A DNA stretch of 64,000 nucleotides from Paenibacillus sp. FSL R7-0204. GTDB lineage: Bacteria; Bacillota; Bacilli; Paenibacillales; Paenibacillaceae. Where the stretch lies: NCBI RefSeq assembly GCF_038002225.1, contig NZ_JBBOCA010000001.1, forward strand, positions 5,766,001-5,830,000. Reading direction: 5' to 3'. A program made the translations under genes and the position numbers. A model generated the notes under the pieces. The model was given only the letters and a program-made list of their open reading frames with translations. It ran no database searches and was not told where the DNA came from. Shown piece by piece: positions 53,506-63,018 of this stretch. Numbering within the stretch: position 1 is the first letter of the stretch; each line of letters starts with the position of its first letter.

Positions 53506-55905
53506 CTAGCTGGTCTGCTGCAAAGGATCAGCCAGCTCTGTACTATGTTCTGGACTACGCTCCCGAACCGTCACCATGATAACCTGTTCCCCGCTGCCCG
53601 AGCAGTCGATGAAGCGGTCAGCGGTGCCGTCCTTCTCCTCCCAGTCGTTCAGCCGGAGGATGTAGCCTATCGTGGAGGTCCCCGGCAGCACTTCAATCCG
53701 TGCTACGGCATGACCTTCCTCCATGTGCTGGAAGTCCCGTTGCCCATCCTGAATGCCTGTACCCCACACCCAGAGATTCCAGCCCCGGTAATCGCCGTCC
53801 GGGCGGTCATAATGAACTTCCACAATCTTCGATCTCGGCTCAGGCTCCCCGTATTTATCATAGAGTACCATCATCGACAGTCCGAATACCTCAACACTGC
53901 CGTTCTCCGTCTGCCGGAAGGCCTCCGGTCCGGCATGGGTATGATCGACTACGATGTTCCAGCAGCCGGAGGTCTCCGGGAGGCACTGGGTGACCGGCTC
54001 CATATTGGCATTATAGATCACCACGATATTATTCCATGTATCTCCGCCGGCGTGATCCTTCAGTCTGTAGGCAACGATTCCGCTGTCACAGCGCAGGAAC
54101 TCCAGACTGCGTTCAATCTCCTGGCGTCCGTGCAAGCGGAAGGCCGGATGTGTCCGGCGCAGCTCAATCAGACCTTTGTAATATTGAAATACTGCAATGA
54201 ATTTGCTTTTGTTCTCCCAGCGGATCGCATTGATACAGTCCGGGCTGCGGTAGCTGTTATGATCTCCGTATTTGCTGCGCAGCAGCTCATCCCCGGCATG
54301 AAGGAACGGAATTCCCTGCGAGGTCAGAATGATTCCATTAGCCAGCAACGAACGGCGTACTGTCTCATTATCCAGCACATTCTCGGAATCTACTCCCACA
54401 TACGGATTCGCCTGCTCTAGTGCGGCCTTGAGATCCCCGCCGCCCCGCAGCTTGCCGCCCTCAAGTTCCGGCAGTCCGGCTTCCCCGCGAAGTCCCCGGG
54501 TAGTCAGAATTTTGTCCCACAGGTTGAGATTATCATGTGCGGTTACATAGTTCACAGTCTCTGTAGGCGCATCGGTGAATTCATGAATCGCCCCGCTCAC
54601 TCCGGACGCGATCGCGCCTTCCTTGCCGTAATCCCCGGTCACGAAGCCTTTGCCCCAGCCGTCGCTGTCTCCCTTGATGGCTGCGCGGAAGTTGTCGTTG
54701 AAGACGGCGTAGCCTTTGCCGCGCTGCACGCCCTTCAGCGTCTTGGAGGCAAGCGGCGAGTCGCCGCCAGTCCACGGTTCACCATAGATCAGCAGCCCCG
54801 GATTAATCTCCAGCCGCAGCTCCTCGGTAATCTCTCGCATGGTCACGCTGTCCATCAGCCCCATCAGATCGAAGCGGAACCCGTCAATATGGTACTCCTT
54901 AGCCCAGTAGGACAGGGAATCCTTGATATACTTTCGGACCATCGGCCGTTCTGTAGCCAGCTCATTGCCGACGCCCGAGCCGTTAGAGAGCCGCCCGCTC
55001 TGATCATGACGGTAGTAATAGTCTGGCACCAGCGGCTGGAAGGGTCCCTTCTGGAAGCCATAGGTATGATTGTAGACCACATCCATAATCACCGAGATGC
55101 CGCGGCTGTGCAGCGCCTGGACCATCTCCTTGAATTCCCGGATACGGCTAAGCGGGTTAGCCGGGTCTGTGCTATAGGAGCCTTCCGGCACATTATAGTG
55201 CTGGGGATCGTAGCCCCAGTTATAATCTGTGAAGATGGAGGATGCATGTTCTTCCCCTGCCTTGCCCAGCTCATCCACCGTCTGGTAGTCGAACACCGGC
55301 AGCAGATGAACATGCGTGATGCCCAGCTCAGCCAGATGATCAATGCCCAGCAGATGACCCGCCTCATCCCGCAGACCGGTCTCGGTGAAGGCCTTGAATT
55401 TCCCCTTATACGTCAGACCGGAGCCAGGGTCTGACGAGAAATCGCGCACATGCAGCTCATAGATTACAGCATCTGCCGGATGTGGTAGCACCGGAGAGGC
55501 ATCGCTCTCCCAGCCGTCCGGGTCTGTCTCGGACAAATCCACAATGGCTGTGCGTGTTCCATTGGCCGATACAGCCGTAGCGTAAGGATCGGCCGCTTCA
55601 TTTATCGACCCGTCCGCAAATACGGCGCGGTACATGTAATATTTTCCCTTGAGGTTACCGGGAACCTGGATCGTCCATACTCCGCCCTCAGTGCGCTCCA
55701 TACTAAGAATTTTGCCGCTGTCCTTGTAATCTGCGGTCTGCGGGGTCAGCCCGTTTCCGCCTGTTGCATATAATACGAGCGACACTGTGAAGGCTGTTGG
55801 GGCCCAGACTTTGAATACACAGTATTCCGCTGTGTAGGTCAAGCCGAGGTCATTGCCTTGATAGGTATCGATTTCTTGTTCTGCTTGTATATAATTGCTG
55901 CTCAT
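53506..55905 (-). CDS. pulA: Type I pullulanase with C-terminal CBM41-like domain
   Basis: A 799-aa GH13 debranching enzyme without a signal peptide, so cytoplasmic. N-terminal CBM48-like domain (~20-120, FKVWAPTAFTVSLVLY), the type I pullulanase motif YNWGYDPQHYNVPEGSY, and catalytic residues in GFRFDLMGLMD (nucleophile Asp), IYGEPW (acid Glu) and TAHDNLNLWD. It hydrolyses alpha-1,6 branches in glycogen or maltodextrins. After the catalytic domain (~690) comes EVHYDRPDGDYRGWNLWVWG, which resembles the pullulanase-associated CBM41 domain that is normally N-terminal. A possible promoter lies ~150 bp upstream; the ribosome site is weak (GATGGTGA). Confidence 0.92.
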   Translation of the reverse strand: MSSNYIQAEQEIDTYQGNDLGLTYTAEYCVFKVWAPTAFTVSLVLYATGGNGLTPQTADYKDSGKILSMERTEGGVWTIQVPGNLKGKYYMYRAVFADGSINEAADPYATAVSANGTRTAIVDLSETDPDGWESDASPVLPHPADAVIYELHVRDFSSDPGSGLTYKGKFKAFTETGLRDEAGHLLGIDHLAELGITHVHLLPVFDYQTVDELGKAGEEHASSIFTDYNWGYDPQHYNVPEGSYSTDPANPLSRIREFKEMVQALHSRGISVIMDVVYNHTYGFQKGPFQPLVPDYYYRHDQSGRLSNGSGVGNELATERPMVRKYIKDSLSYWAKEYHIDGFRFDLMGLMDSVTMREITEELRLEINPGLLIYGEPWTGGDSPLASKTLKGVQRGKGYAVFNDNFRAAIKGDSDGWGKGFVTGDYGKEGAIASGVSGAIHEFTDAPTETVNYVTAHDNLNLWDKILTTRGLRGEAGLPELEGGKLRGGGDLKAALEQANPYVGVDSENVLDNETVRRSLLANGIILTSQGIPFLHAGDELLRSKYGDHNSYRSPDCINAIRWENKSKFIAVFQYYKGLIELRRTHPAFRLHGRQEIERSLEFLRCDSGIVAYRLKDHAGGDTWNNIVVIYNANMEPVTQCLPETSGCWNIVVDHTHAGPEAFRQTENGSVEVFGLSMMVLYDKYGEPEPRSKIVEVHYDRPDGDYRGWNLWVWGTGIQDGQRDFQHMEEGHAVARIEVLPGTSTIGYILRLNDWEEKDGTADRFIDCSGSGEQVIMVTVRERSPEHSTELADPLQQTS

Positions 55906-56054
55906 TGCTATTCACCATCCCTACGCTCATCCGTAATACTCCCGGAGAACTATCATTCTATTACTATCAAGCTATGTCCACATTCTCCTTAACTAATACT
56001 GTGTACTTGCACAGCTCTGCAAGCGGATGACGCCGGAATTGCTACATAGGGTTC

Positions 56055-56082
56055 ATTATATAATATGTAACACTATGTTCAC
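56055..56082 (-). promoter_or_regulatory. Possible pullulanase promoter
   Basis: TATAAT with GTGAAC 16 bp upstream on the minus strand, 150 bp before pulA. The -35 matches only three of six bases. Confidence 0.35.
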
Positions 56083-56174
56083 AGGTCTGGGTTAAGGGTT
56101 GAATTATGTCACTGGATATATATCCTATATCGGCAGGGATCGCCGGGGATTGAAGCTAATGAAGTTCCAAAACA

Positions 56175-57419
56175 TCATGACCGCTTCCGCAGCACCCTGC
56201 CATATAACGCTATCACAGGTAGCAGCAGGAAGCCCGCCGACAGCAGCGAAGCTCTGATAGAGATTCTGCTGCCGATATATCCTACAACCGGACCGCCTGC
56301 ACTCTGACCCAGGGCATCGGCCTGGCTGATCATCGACAAGAGGGTCGCCCGGTTCCGGGATGGCAGTTTCGTGTTCAGCCAGGTGGTATAGATCGGGTCG
56401 CTGACCGAAGTGACCACCCCCAGGAGCAGCACCGCCCCGATAGCCCAGTAGAAACTAGGCGCAAGTGCCACCATTATAATGCAGCCGGCACGGATGGATG
56501 TCAGGAGGAACAAAGCGGCCGCTACTTGACGTTCCTTTTGCAAATCAATGATCTTCCCGGCCATATAGACAGCCAGCACACCCAACAGAGTAGTCGCCGC
56601 ACTGATCAGCCCGAAGCCAGCCGCCATCGAGACTCCAATCTCCGGGAACCCGACTTCATTCATAAGAAAGACTTGCCACAGACGGTCATATCCTTCAGAC
56701 GCAGCACCGCTAAATAAAGTTACAACCGTCAGCAGCAGGAGCAGCGGATGATGCCTCAGGATAGAGACGCCGCTGATCCAGGTCTTGCCCAGCTCACGGA
56801 TAGCGGAGGATTGCGGCTCACGCTTCCGGCGTATGAACCCCGTCTCTTTCATGTAACGTATCAATATGAACCCCAGGACGAAATAGATGACTCCACCCGC
56901 CAGAAAAGGGAGATTTGTCGCAACATGGGATAATCCTACGCTGACCGCGATGCCCAGCAGGGAAGCGCTTAAGCCGAATATTTTGGAGCGCATGAAGAGT
57001 CTTCCCGTCTGCTCTTCTCCAAGCTCGTCCACGATCCATGCGGTATCCGCCCCGCTCAGGAAGGTCCAGCCGATCCCGTACAGTATCTGAGAGATCAGCA
57101 GCCAGCCGAAGGCAGGCAACAGGGAAGCCGGGTGCATGATCCAGACAATGCTCCCTTCAAGGACAAAAGCACTCCCCACAACGAACACGGCAATGATGAC
57201 GGACAGCTTGCGGCTATAGGTATCGGCGACCACTCCGGTAATACCCTCGAACACAAGCACCGTTATCTCCAGCACCGTTCCAATCAGCACAAGCTGAAGC
57301 GGATTCAGCTTAAGTTCAACTACATAATAAATACTGTAGGTTGTAAATATCGTACTGGCCGCAAGCGACAACATAAACACATGGAACAAATAAATCTGTG
57401 GAGCACTGAATCTCTGCAA
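56175..57419 (-). CDS. MFS transporter
   Basis: A 414-aa protein with about 12 hydrophobic segments. Loop 2-3 reads GVVADTYSRKLSVI, the major facilitator signature, and the C-terminal half has MAGKIIDLQKERQV at the matching place. A tetracycline/macrolide-efflux-like arrangement, substrate unknown. The TTG at 57419 (QRFSAPQIYLFHV) is favoured because GGAGGG lies about ten bases upstream; the ATG 33 bp earlier has no ribosome site. It stands alone between pulA and the PTS operon terminator, with no shared function evident. Confidence 0.8.
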   Translation of the reverse strand: MQRFSAPQIYLFHVFMLSLAASTIFTTYSIYYVVELKLNPLQLVLIGTVLEITVLVFEGITGVVADTYSRKLSVIIAVFVVGSAFVLEGSIVWIMHPASLLPAFGWLLISQILYGIGWTFLSGADTAWIVDELGEEQTGRLFMRSKIFGLSASLLGIAVSVGLSHVATNLPFLAGGVIYFVLGFILIRYMKETGFIRRKREPQSSAIRELGKTWISGVSILRHHPLLLLLTVVTLFSGAASEGYDRLWQVFLMNEVGFPEIGVSMAAGFGLISAATTLLGVLAVYMAGKIIDLQKERQVAAALFLLTSIRAGCIIMVALAPSFYWAIGAVLLLGVVTSVSDPIYTTWLNTKLPSRNRATLLSMISQADALGQSAGGPVVGYIGSRISIRASLLSAGFLLLPVIALYGRVLRKRS

Positions 57420-57509
57420 TATGGTTCCACCCTCCGGAAGTAATGGACTCATTATATAAAATAACGCCCGGGCGGGCGGTTCCAGATTTGCTGAAATTCA
57501 TATAACCGC

Positions 57510-57580
57510 AAAAAAAAGCCCCCTGTAAAGGAGGCCGTAAAGTAGTTGGAGTTATAACCAATGCTCCTCTTACAGGGAGC
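57510..57580 (-). terminator. Terminator of the ptsGHI operon
   Basis: Long stem GCTCCCTGTAAGAGGAGC / GCCTCCTTTACAGGGGGC with an extended loop, then TTTTTTTT on the minus strand, 39 bp after the ptsI stop. Confidence 0.8.
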
Positions 57581-57618
57581 AGCTAACTGCGGAATGCAGT
57601 CAACCAGAGTAGAACGAA

Positions 57619-59331
57619 TTAATTCACGCGGGATTGCACCAGTGCGGCTACTTCCTCGGCCGTGCCGAGTTGCAGGGCCTGGGCAGCCATTTCCTTCATG
57701 TCGGCCGCAGACAGCTTCGAAATCTGGCTGCGTGCTGGCAGAATGGAGGTGGCGCTCATGCTGAATTCATCGAGGCCAAGACCGAGCAGCAGTGGAATAG
57801 CCGTGGCATCCCCCGCCATTTCTCCGCACATACCGGTCCATTTGCCTTCGGCGTGTGCAGCATCGATGACGATTTTGACCAGTCGCAGAATTGCCGGGTT
57901 GTATGGCTGATACAGGTAGGCTACCTGTTCATTCATACGGTCCGCAGCCATTGTATATTGGATAAGGTCGTTGGTTCCGATACTGAAGAAATCCACTTCC
58001 TTGGCGAACTGATCCGCCAGTACAGCCGTCGAAGGAATCTCTACCATGATCCCCAGCTGGATGCTGTCGGACACTTCTTTGCCTTCTTCACGCAGCTTGG
58101 CCTTCTCTTCCAGCAGCAGATCACGGGCTGCACGGAATTCACCAAGGGTAGCGATCATTGGGAACATGATACGCAGGTCACCGTGGGCACTTGCTCTGAG
58201 CAAGGCACGCAGCTGGGTGCGGAAGATATCCTGACGGTCCAGACAGAGACGGATCGCACGGTAGCCGAGGAACGGGTTCATTTCCTTCGGCAGCTCCAGA
58301 TAAGGCAGCTCCTTGTCTCCGCCGATATCCAGCGTACGCACTACAACCGGCTTGCCCTGCATATTCTCAAGCACAGTCTTGTAGGCATTATACTGGATCT
58401 CTTCGGAAGGCAGCTTGTCGCGGCCCATATAGAGGAACTCGGTGCGGTACAGACCTACACCTTCGCCGCCGTTCTCAATAACGCCAGTCACATCATTCGG
58501 AGTCCCGATGTTGGCTGCCAGCTCTACATGCTTGCCGTCGGCAGATACCGTCGGCTCGTCGCGGAGCTTTTTCCATTCAGCAATCTGAATATCGTAAGCT
58601 TCCTGCTTCGCTCTATACTCGGCAACCTCAGCTTCCGAAGGGTTGATCAGCACATCGCCGCTCAGACCATCCACGATGACCAGATCGCCTGCTTTGACCA
58701 GCGACATCACGTTCTTCGTTCCCACAACCGCCGGAATCTCCAGGGAACGGGCCATAATTGCCGAATGGGAAGTCCGTCCGCCGATATTGGTGGTGAAGCC
58801 TTTGACGAAATTGCGGTTAAGCTGTGCTGTATCCGATGGGGTCAGATCCAGGGCAATAACGATAACCTCTTCACTGATCTCAGCCGGGCTCACATAGTGA
58901 ATGCCAAGCAGATGGTTCAGCACACGTTTGGTTACGTCACGCATATCTGCTGCACGTTCCTGCAGATATGCGCTCTTCATGTTCTGGAACATTTCCACAA
59001 ATTGAGTAGCTACTTCATTCAGTGCGTAGTCCGCATTTACCGATTCCTCACGGATTTTGTCCATTACAGGGGTAATGAGCTCAGGATCATCAAGGATCAG
59101 CAGATGGGATTCGAAAATCTCCGCCTTCTTCTCGCCAAGCTCAGCCAAGGTACGCTCTTTGATGGTCTGAAGTTCGCCTCTGGATTTGTCCAGGGCATCT
59201 TTCAGCTTCGCAAGCTCAGCGTCCACATCCGTGACCGCTGTTTTGGTAATGGTATAGTCCGGGTGTTCCAGGATAAAGGCACGGGCTACTGCAATACCTG
59301 CGGAAGCCGCGATTCCTGAAATCTTATTCAT
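57619..59331 (-). CDS. ptsI: PTS enzyme I (phosphoenolpyruvate-protein phosphotransferase)
   Basis: A 570-aa protein, the family's usual length. N-terminal HPr-binding and swivel domains with phospho-His in [19 protein letters not shown], then the PEP-binding barrel ([39 protein letters not shown] with the catalytic Cys). It transfers phosphate from phosphoenolpyruvate to HPr in the cytoplasm. The ATG overlaps the ptsH stop by 8 bp, giving translational coupling, and a terminator follows. Together with HPr it feeds the glucose permease encoded just upstream. Confidence 0.97.
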   Translation of the reverse strand: MNKISGIAASAGIAVARAFILEHPDYTITKTAVTDVDAELAKLKDALDKSRGELQTIKERTLAELGEKKAEIFESHLLILDDPELITPVMDKIREESVNADYALNEVATQFVEMFQNMKSAYLQERAADMRDVTKRVLNHLLGIHYVSPAEISEEVIVIALDLTPSDTAQLNRNFVKGFTTNIGGRTSHSAIMARSLEIPAVVGTKNVMSLVKAGDLVIVDGLSGDVLINPSEAEVAEYRAKQEAYDIQIAEWKKLRDEPTVSADGKHVELAANIGTPNDVTGVIENGGEGVGLYRTEFLYMGRDKLPSEEIQYNAYKTVLENMQGKPVVVRTLDIGGDKELPYLELPKEMNPFLGYRAIRLCLDRQDIFRTQLRALLRASAHGDLRIMFPMIATLGEFRAARDLLLEEKAKLREEGKEVSDSIQLGIMVEIPSTAVLADQFAKEVDFFSIGTNDLIQYTMAADRMNEQVAYLYQPYNPAILRLVKIVIDAAHAEGKWTGMCGEMAGDATAIPLLLGLGLDEFSMSATSILPARSQISKLSAADMKEMAAQALQLGTAEEVAALVQSRVN

Positions 59332-59599
59332 GAACTTCTCCCAGCCCTTCTTTAACCATAACCTCCTGCAGCGCGTTCAGTGCTTCTGCTTCTTCACTGC
59401 CTTCAGTAATAAGGGTCAGGGTATCTCCTGCTTCAAGACCCAGGGACAGAACGCCCAGGATGGATTTAAGGGTAACTTTTTTGCCTTTAGCTTCTGCAAA
59501 AGCTTCAGTGCCTTTAAATTTTGTAGCTGTATTTACCAGCGCTGTTGCCGGGCGTGCGTGAATTCCGTCTTCGTCAATAATTCTGAAAGTTGTTTGCAT
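59324..59599 (-). CDS. ptsH: HPr phosphocarrier protein
   Basis: A 91-aa protein beginning [22 protein letters not shown], with the catalytic His in GIHARPA and the regulatory Ser in [10 protein letters not shown]. That Ser is phosphorylated by HPr kinase in Firmicutes to act with CcpA in catabolite repression, which connects to the two cre-like sites in the xylose locus. The start is set at this Met by family alignment; the longer reading adds an unsupported leader, and the ribosome site is weak. The 101-bp gap from ptsG contains two TATAAT boxes and a palindrome GAAGCGCTTC, so an internal promoter is possible. Confidence 0.96.
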   Translation of the reverse strand: MQTTFRIIDEDGIHARPATALVNTATKFKGTEAFAEAKGKKVTLKSILGVLSLGLEAGDTLTLITEGSEEAEALNALQEVMVKEGLGEVHE

Positions 59600-59700
59600 A
59601 ATATAATCCAACTCGCTTTCTGTTAATTTGGGATGGTGAATTATAGTGAAGGCTTGCGCTCCCCCTTCATTATAATGGAAGCGCTTCGCCATTGCACATT

Positions 59701-61767
59701 TTACTGAATAGTGATGATATCCTTGTCGCCGATGACTACTCTGCCCGGCTTCTTCAAGGTAACGGAGGAGCCTTCCGGCAGGTTGGAGAAGATGACCGGA
59801 GAGATAACAGAAGGTGCATTCGCCTTCACATACTCCAGATCCACTTCCATAATCGGCTGTCCGGCAGCTACCAGATCGCCTTCCTCCACCAGAACTGTGA
59901 AGCCCTGGCCCTTAAGCTTAACAGTGTTGACCCCGATATGCACAAGGACTTCCTTGCCGCCGTCTGACATGATGCCAATGGCATGCTTACTAGGGAACAC
60001 GTTGAATACCTTGCCGTATACCGGCGAAGCAATCTTGCCGTCTTCGGACAGGAAAGCGAAGCCGTCACCGGTCATTTTCTGCGAGAAGACCGCATCGGGA
60101 ACCTCTGTAATATCCATCAGCTCGCCGTTTACCGGGGATACGATATCCTCAGGTATAATAGCCTCGCCCTGCTCGCCGGCCTGCTGTTCAGGCTCCGGCT
60201 TCGGAGCAGCAGGGGCTGCAGCCGGTGTTCTGCCGTTCATGACATCCTGAATCTGTGACTTGATCGTGTCCGAACGAGTCCCGAAGATCGCTTGTACGTT
60301 GTTACCCACTTCAAGAACACCAGAAGCACCAAGCTTCTTCAGACGATTCTTGTCTACGCCCGCTTTGTCTTTCACTTCGACCCGCAGACGCGTGATACAG
60401 GCATCCAGATGGGTGATGTTCTCTTTGCCGCCCAGGGCGGACAGAATGTTGCGCGGAAGATCGTCGCCAGTCTTGGAGACACTCTCCAGGCTTACCTCAT
60501 CCTCATCCTCGGAGGCATCCTCACGGCCAGGAGTCTTCAGGTTGAACTTACGGATAACGAAGCGGAACCCGAAGTAATAAATCACGGCCAGTACCAGACC
60601 TACCGGGATAACCAGCCACCAGGCGGTACGGTTCGGAATGATGCCGAACAGCACATAGTCGATGAACCCGCCGGAGAAGGTCATGCCGATTTTGACATTA
60701 AGAAGATGCATGGTCATGAAGGACAAGCCTGCGAACACAGCATGGACTGCGAACAGCAGCGGAGCCACGAACAGGAAGGAGAATTCCAGCGGCTCGGTGA
60801 TCCCCGTCAGGAACGAGGTCAGCGCTGCGGAGATCATCAAGCTTCCGACAATTCGTCTGTTCTCAGGCTTCGACTCATGGTAAATCGCAAGAGCCGCTGC
60901 CGGAAGACCGAACATCATGAACGGATATTTACCGGTTGTAAATGTACCCGCTGTGAACTCGACACCGTCACGAAGCTGCTGCATGAAGATGCGCTGGTCA
61001 CCGCGGACCAGATCGCCCGCCTTGTCAATATAGCTTCCGAATTCATACCAGAACGGTGAATAGAAGATATGGTGCAGACCGAACGGGATCAGGGAACGCT
61101 CGATGACCCCGAAGATAAAGGCTGACAGCGTCAGGTTGGTATTAATCATACTCTGTGACACATAGTTCAGACCGTGCTGGATCGGAGGCCACACAATCGT
61201 GAGCGCAAGACCGAGCATCAGGGAGGTCACTGCCGTCATAATCGGTACGAACCGTTTACCCGCGAAGAAGCCTAAGTACGAAGGCAATTCTATACGGAAG
61301 AACCTTTTGTACATAGACGCAGCCAGTATCCCGACCAGGATACCACCGAACACCCCAGTCTGCAAGGTTGGTATCCCCAGCACACTGGAATACGAGAAAT
61401 CCTTCCAGGTCAGCACGTAAGCATTGACGCCCACTACCGTACCCATGGTTACGTTCATCACCAGGAAGCCGATAATCGCTGCAAGCCCGGCTACACCTTC
61501 TCCTCCGGCCAGCCCGATGGCTACGCCGACTGCAAAGAGCAGGGAGAGGTTATCAAATACGATTTGCCCGGAGTTCATAAGTACTGTGGCTATCGCCTGA
61601 ACAGTATGATTCTCCAGTGCAGGCACATATTGCAGGAAGTCCGGGTTAACCAGCATATTCCCGATTCCAAGCAGCAGGCCTGCCGCAGGCAGAATGGCAA
61701 CTGGCAGCATAAGCGCCTTACCGACTCTCTGCAGAACGCCAAATAATTTTTTAAACATTCGGGTCAC
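59701..61767 (-). CDS. ptsG: Glucose-specific PTS permease EIICBA
   Basis: A 688-aa three-domain permease. EIIC membrane domain (~1-410) starting [33 protein letters not shown] domain (~435-515) with phospho-Cys in [13 protein letters not shown], an Ala/Pro/Glu linker, and EIIA domain (~545-688) with phospho-His in [12 protein letters not shown]. It imports and phosphorylates glucose (or N-acetylglucosamine as a less likely alternative). Transcription is controlled by the RAT/terminator leader and GlcT encoded directly upstream. Fifth-base spacing and order ptsG-ptsH-ptsI match B. subtilis. Confidence 0.94.
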   Translation of the reverse strand: MTRMFKKLFGVLQRVGKALMLPVAILPAAGLLLGIGNMLVNPDFLQYVPALENHTVQAIATVLMNSGQIVFDNLSLLFAVGVAIGLAGGEGVAGLAAIIGFLVMNVTMGTVVGVNAYVLTWKDFSYSSVLGIPTLQTGVFGGILVGILAASMYKRFFRIELPSYLGFFAGKRFVPIMTAVTSLMLGLALTIVWPPIQHGLNYVSQSMINTNLTLSAFIFGVIERSLIPFGLHHIFYSPFWYEFGSYIDKAGDLVRGDQRIFMQQLRDGVEFTAGTFTTGKYPFMMFGLPAAALAIYHESKPENRRIVGSLMISAALTSFLTGITEPLEFSFLFVAPLLFAVHAVFAGLSFMTMHLLNVKIGMTFSGGFIDYVLFGIIPNRTAWWLVIPVGLVLAVIYYFGFRFVIRKFNLKTPGREDASEDEDEVSLESVSKTGDDLPRNILSALGGKENITHLDACITRLRVEVKDKAGVDKNRLKKLGASGVLEVGNNVQAIFGTRSDTIKSQIQDVMNGRTPAAAPAAPKPEPEQQAGEQGEAIIPEDIVSPVNGELMDITEVPDAVFSQKMTGDGFAFLSEDGKIASPVYGKVFNVFPSKHAIGIMSDGGKEVLVHIGVNTVKLKGQGFTVLVEEGDLVAAGQPIMEVDLEYVKANAPSVISPVIFSNLPEGSSVTLKKPGRVVIGDKDIITIQ

Positions 61768-61801
61768 TTCCTAATCCTTAATTTCTGTCAACAGAAGCCA
61801 A

Positions 61802-61925
61802 AAAAGGCATGAGCAATACAGTATGCAGATTGCCCGGCTAACGCTAACGTTAGAGTACCCCGAGAGGGGGCTGGACAACCATAATACTGTAAATCACTCA
61901 TGCCTGATCGTATCAGTTACACGTT
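61802..61925 (-). promoter_or_regulatory. RAT antiterminator and overlapping terminator of ptsG
   Basis: The minus-strand leader has the RAT sequence (about 61893-61923, GTGTAACTGATACGATCAGG), nearly the same as that of B. subtilis ptsG. Its 3' half AGGCATGAGTGATTTACAGTAT is also the 5' arm of a terminator whose 3' arm ends GCTCATGCCTTTTTT near 61802. GlcT binding to the RAT should prevent terminator formation. The terminator loop is about 55 bases and holds its own small hairpin (CTAACGTTAG). Confidence 0.88.
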
Positions 61926-61956
61926 TGTATTCTGCTTCTGTTTCATAACAGGGATC

Positions 61957-61985
61957 ATTGTAGCACCATTGATTTGAAGTTGCAA
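61957..61985 (-). promoter_or_regulatory. Sigma-A promoter of ptsGHI
   Basis: TTGCAA, 17-bp spacer, TACAAT on the minus strand, directly upstream of the RAT leader and only 13 bp after the glcT stop codon. Confidence 0.8.
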
Positions 61986-61997
61986 CCCCAAAATCAT

Positions 61998-62873
61998 CTA
62001 CAGATTATCCGGCAGCTCCAGCTCCGGCTCATCTTCCTTCTTCTGGGCAATGCGCTGCAGATGAATCGTCAGATAGCTGACCTCGGCCGGATATACCGGA
62101 ATGCGCACCCGCTGCTCGATCACCTTCGTGAGCTTCCAGGCAAGCATGTACATCTCGGGGTACTCCCGCTTCATTAGTCCATCCAGGGACGAGGTCTCGC
62201 GCACAGTCTCTCCCCGGCGCAGACGTTCCAGAACGAACCGCAAATGGGTCACCAGCCTTGAATAATCCAGTGAATCCCGCGGAATACGGTATTCCAGATT
62301 ATCCTCCACCAGCCCCACCATATCCCCGATCAGCTGGGAATGCTGCTTCACCTCGGAGATATGGCGGTTGCTAAGCGCACTGACAATATGCAGGGCCACG
62401 AAGCCGATCTCATCCGGCGGCAGCGTCACCTTCATCGCCTCATTGATCCGTTCCACTGCATATTCCGCCAGACTGTATTCCTCCGGATAAATCTCCCGGG
62501 TCTCGTACAGAAACGGATTATGAATAGCCATATGCTGCTCGCTTCTGCGGATCGCGAAGGAAATATGGTCGGTAAGAGCAATATGGATATGCTCATTCAG
62601 CGTCTGGCGGCTGCTCTGCATAATATGCAGCACAATCTCCTGGACCACCTCAATCAGCTTCTCGTCCACCTGCGGCACCAGCTGCTTGTATTGCTCCTGC
62701 TCCTCCTGGCTGCGCAGGATGAACATCTTCTCTACGGAGGACAGATTGATCCGGTCCCGCGGTTTACGGTTGAAGCCGATCCCCTTGCCGATCACCACAA
62801 CCTCGGCATATTGGGGATGCTCGGCAATGATCACGTTATTATTAAGCACCTTGCCCACGGTAATGCTGCTCAC
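61998..62873 (-). CDS. glcT: GlcT transcription antiterminator
   Basis: A 291-aa BglG-family protein: N-terminal RNA-binding domain (SSITVGKVLNNNVIIA; VVIGKGIGFNRK) and two PTS regulation domains with His residues (ALTDHISFAIRR; LHIVSALSNRH; VTHLRFVLERL; YLTIHLQRI). The unphosphorylated protein dimerises and binds the ptsG RAT when glucose flows. The GTG at 62873 is chosen because AAAGAGGTG lies six bases upstream and the RNA-binding domain begins there; an upstream ATG adds 18 unrelated residues. An extended -10 (TGTTATGAT) lies in the upstream gap. Confidence 0.93.
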   Translation of the reverse strand: MSSITVGKVLNNNVIIAEHPQYAEVVVIGKGIGFNRKPRDRINLSSVEKMFILRSQEEQEQYKQLVPQVDEKLIEVVQEIVLHIMQSSRQTLNEHIHIALTDHISFAIRRSEQHMAIHNPFLYETREIYPEEYSLAEYAVERINEAMKVTLPPDEIGFVALHIVSALSNRHISEVKQHSQLIGDMVGLVEDNLEYRIPRDSLDYSRLVTHLRFVLERLRRGETVRETSSLDGLMKREYPEMYMLAWKLTKVIEQRVRIPVYPAEVSYLTIHLQRIAQKKEDEPELELPDNL

Positions 62874-63018
62874 TTGCGACACCTCTTTTACTTCCGAATC
62901 CTGATCTATTCCAGCAGCACGATGCATGGTTCAACGTGTGATTCGTTACCTTAAGCTTCTATCATAACATCAAGAATCTCAAATTAGAAGTGTGTTGCAG
63001 GCAACCCGCAGGCTCCCT

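Noticed and set aside
57634..59319. A 561-codon plus-strand ORF antisense to ptsI
   Set aside because: Shadow of a highly biased gene; no family resemblance and no ribosome site.
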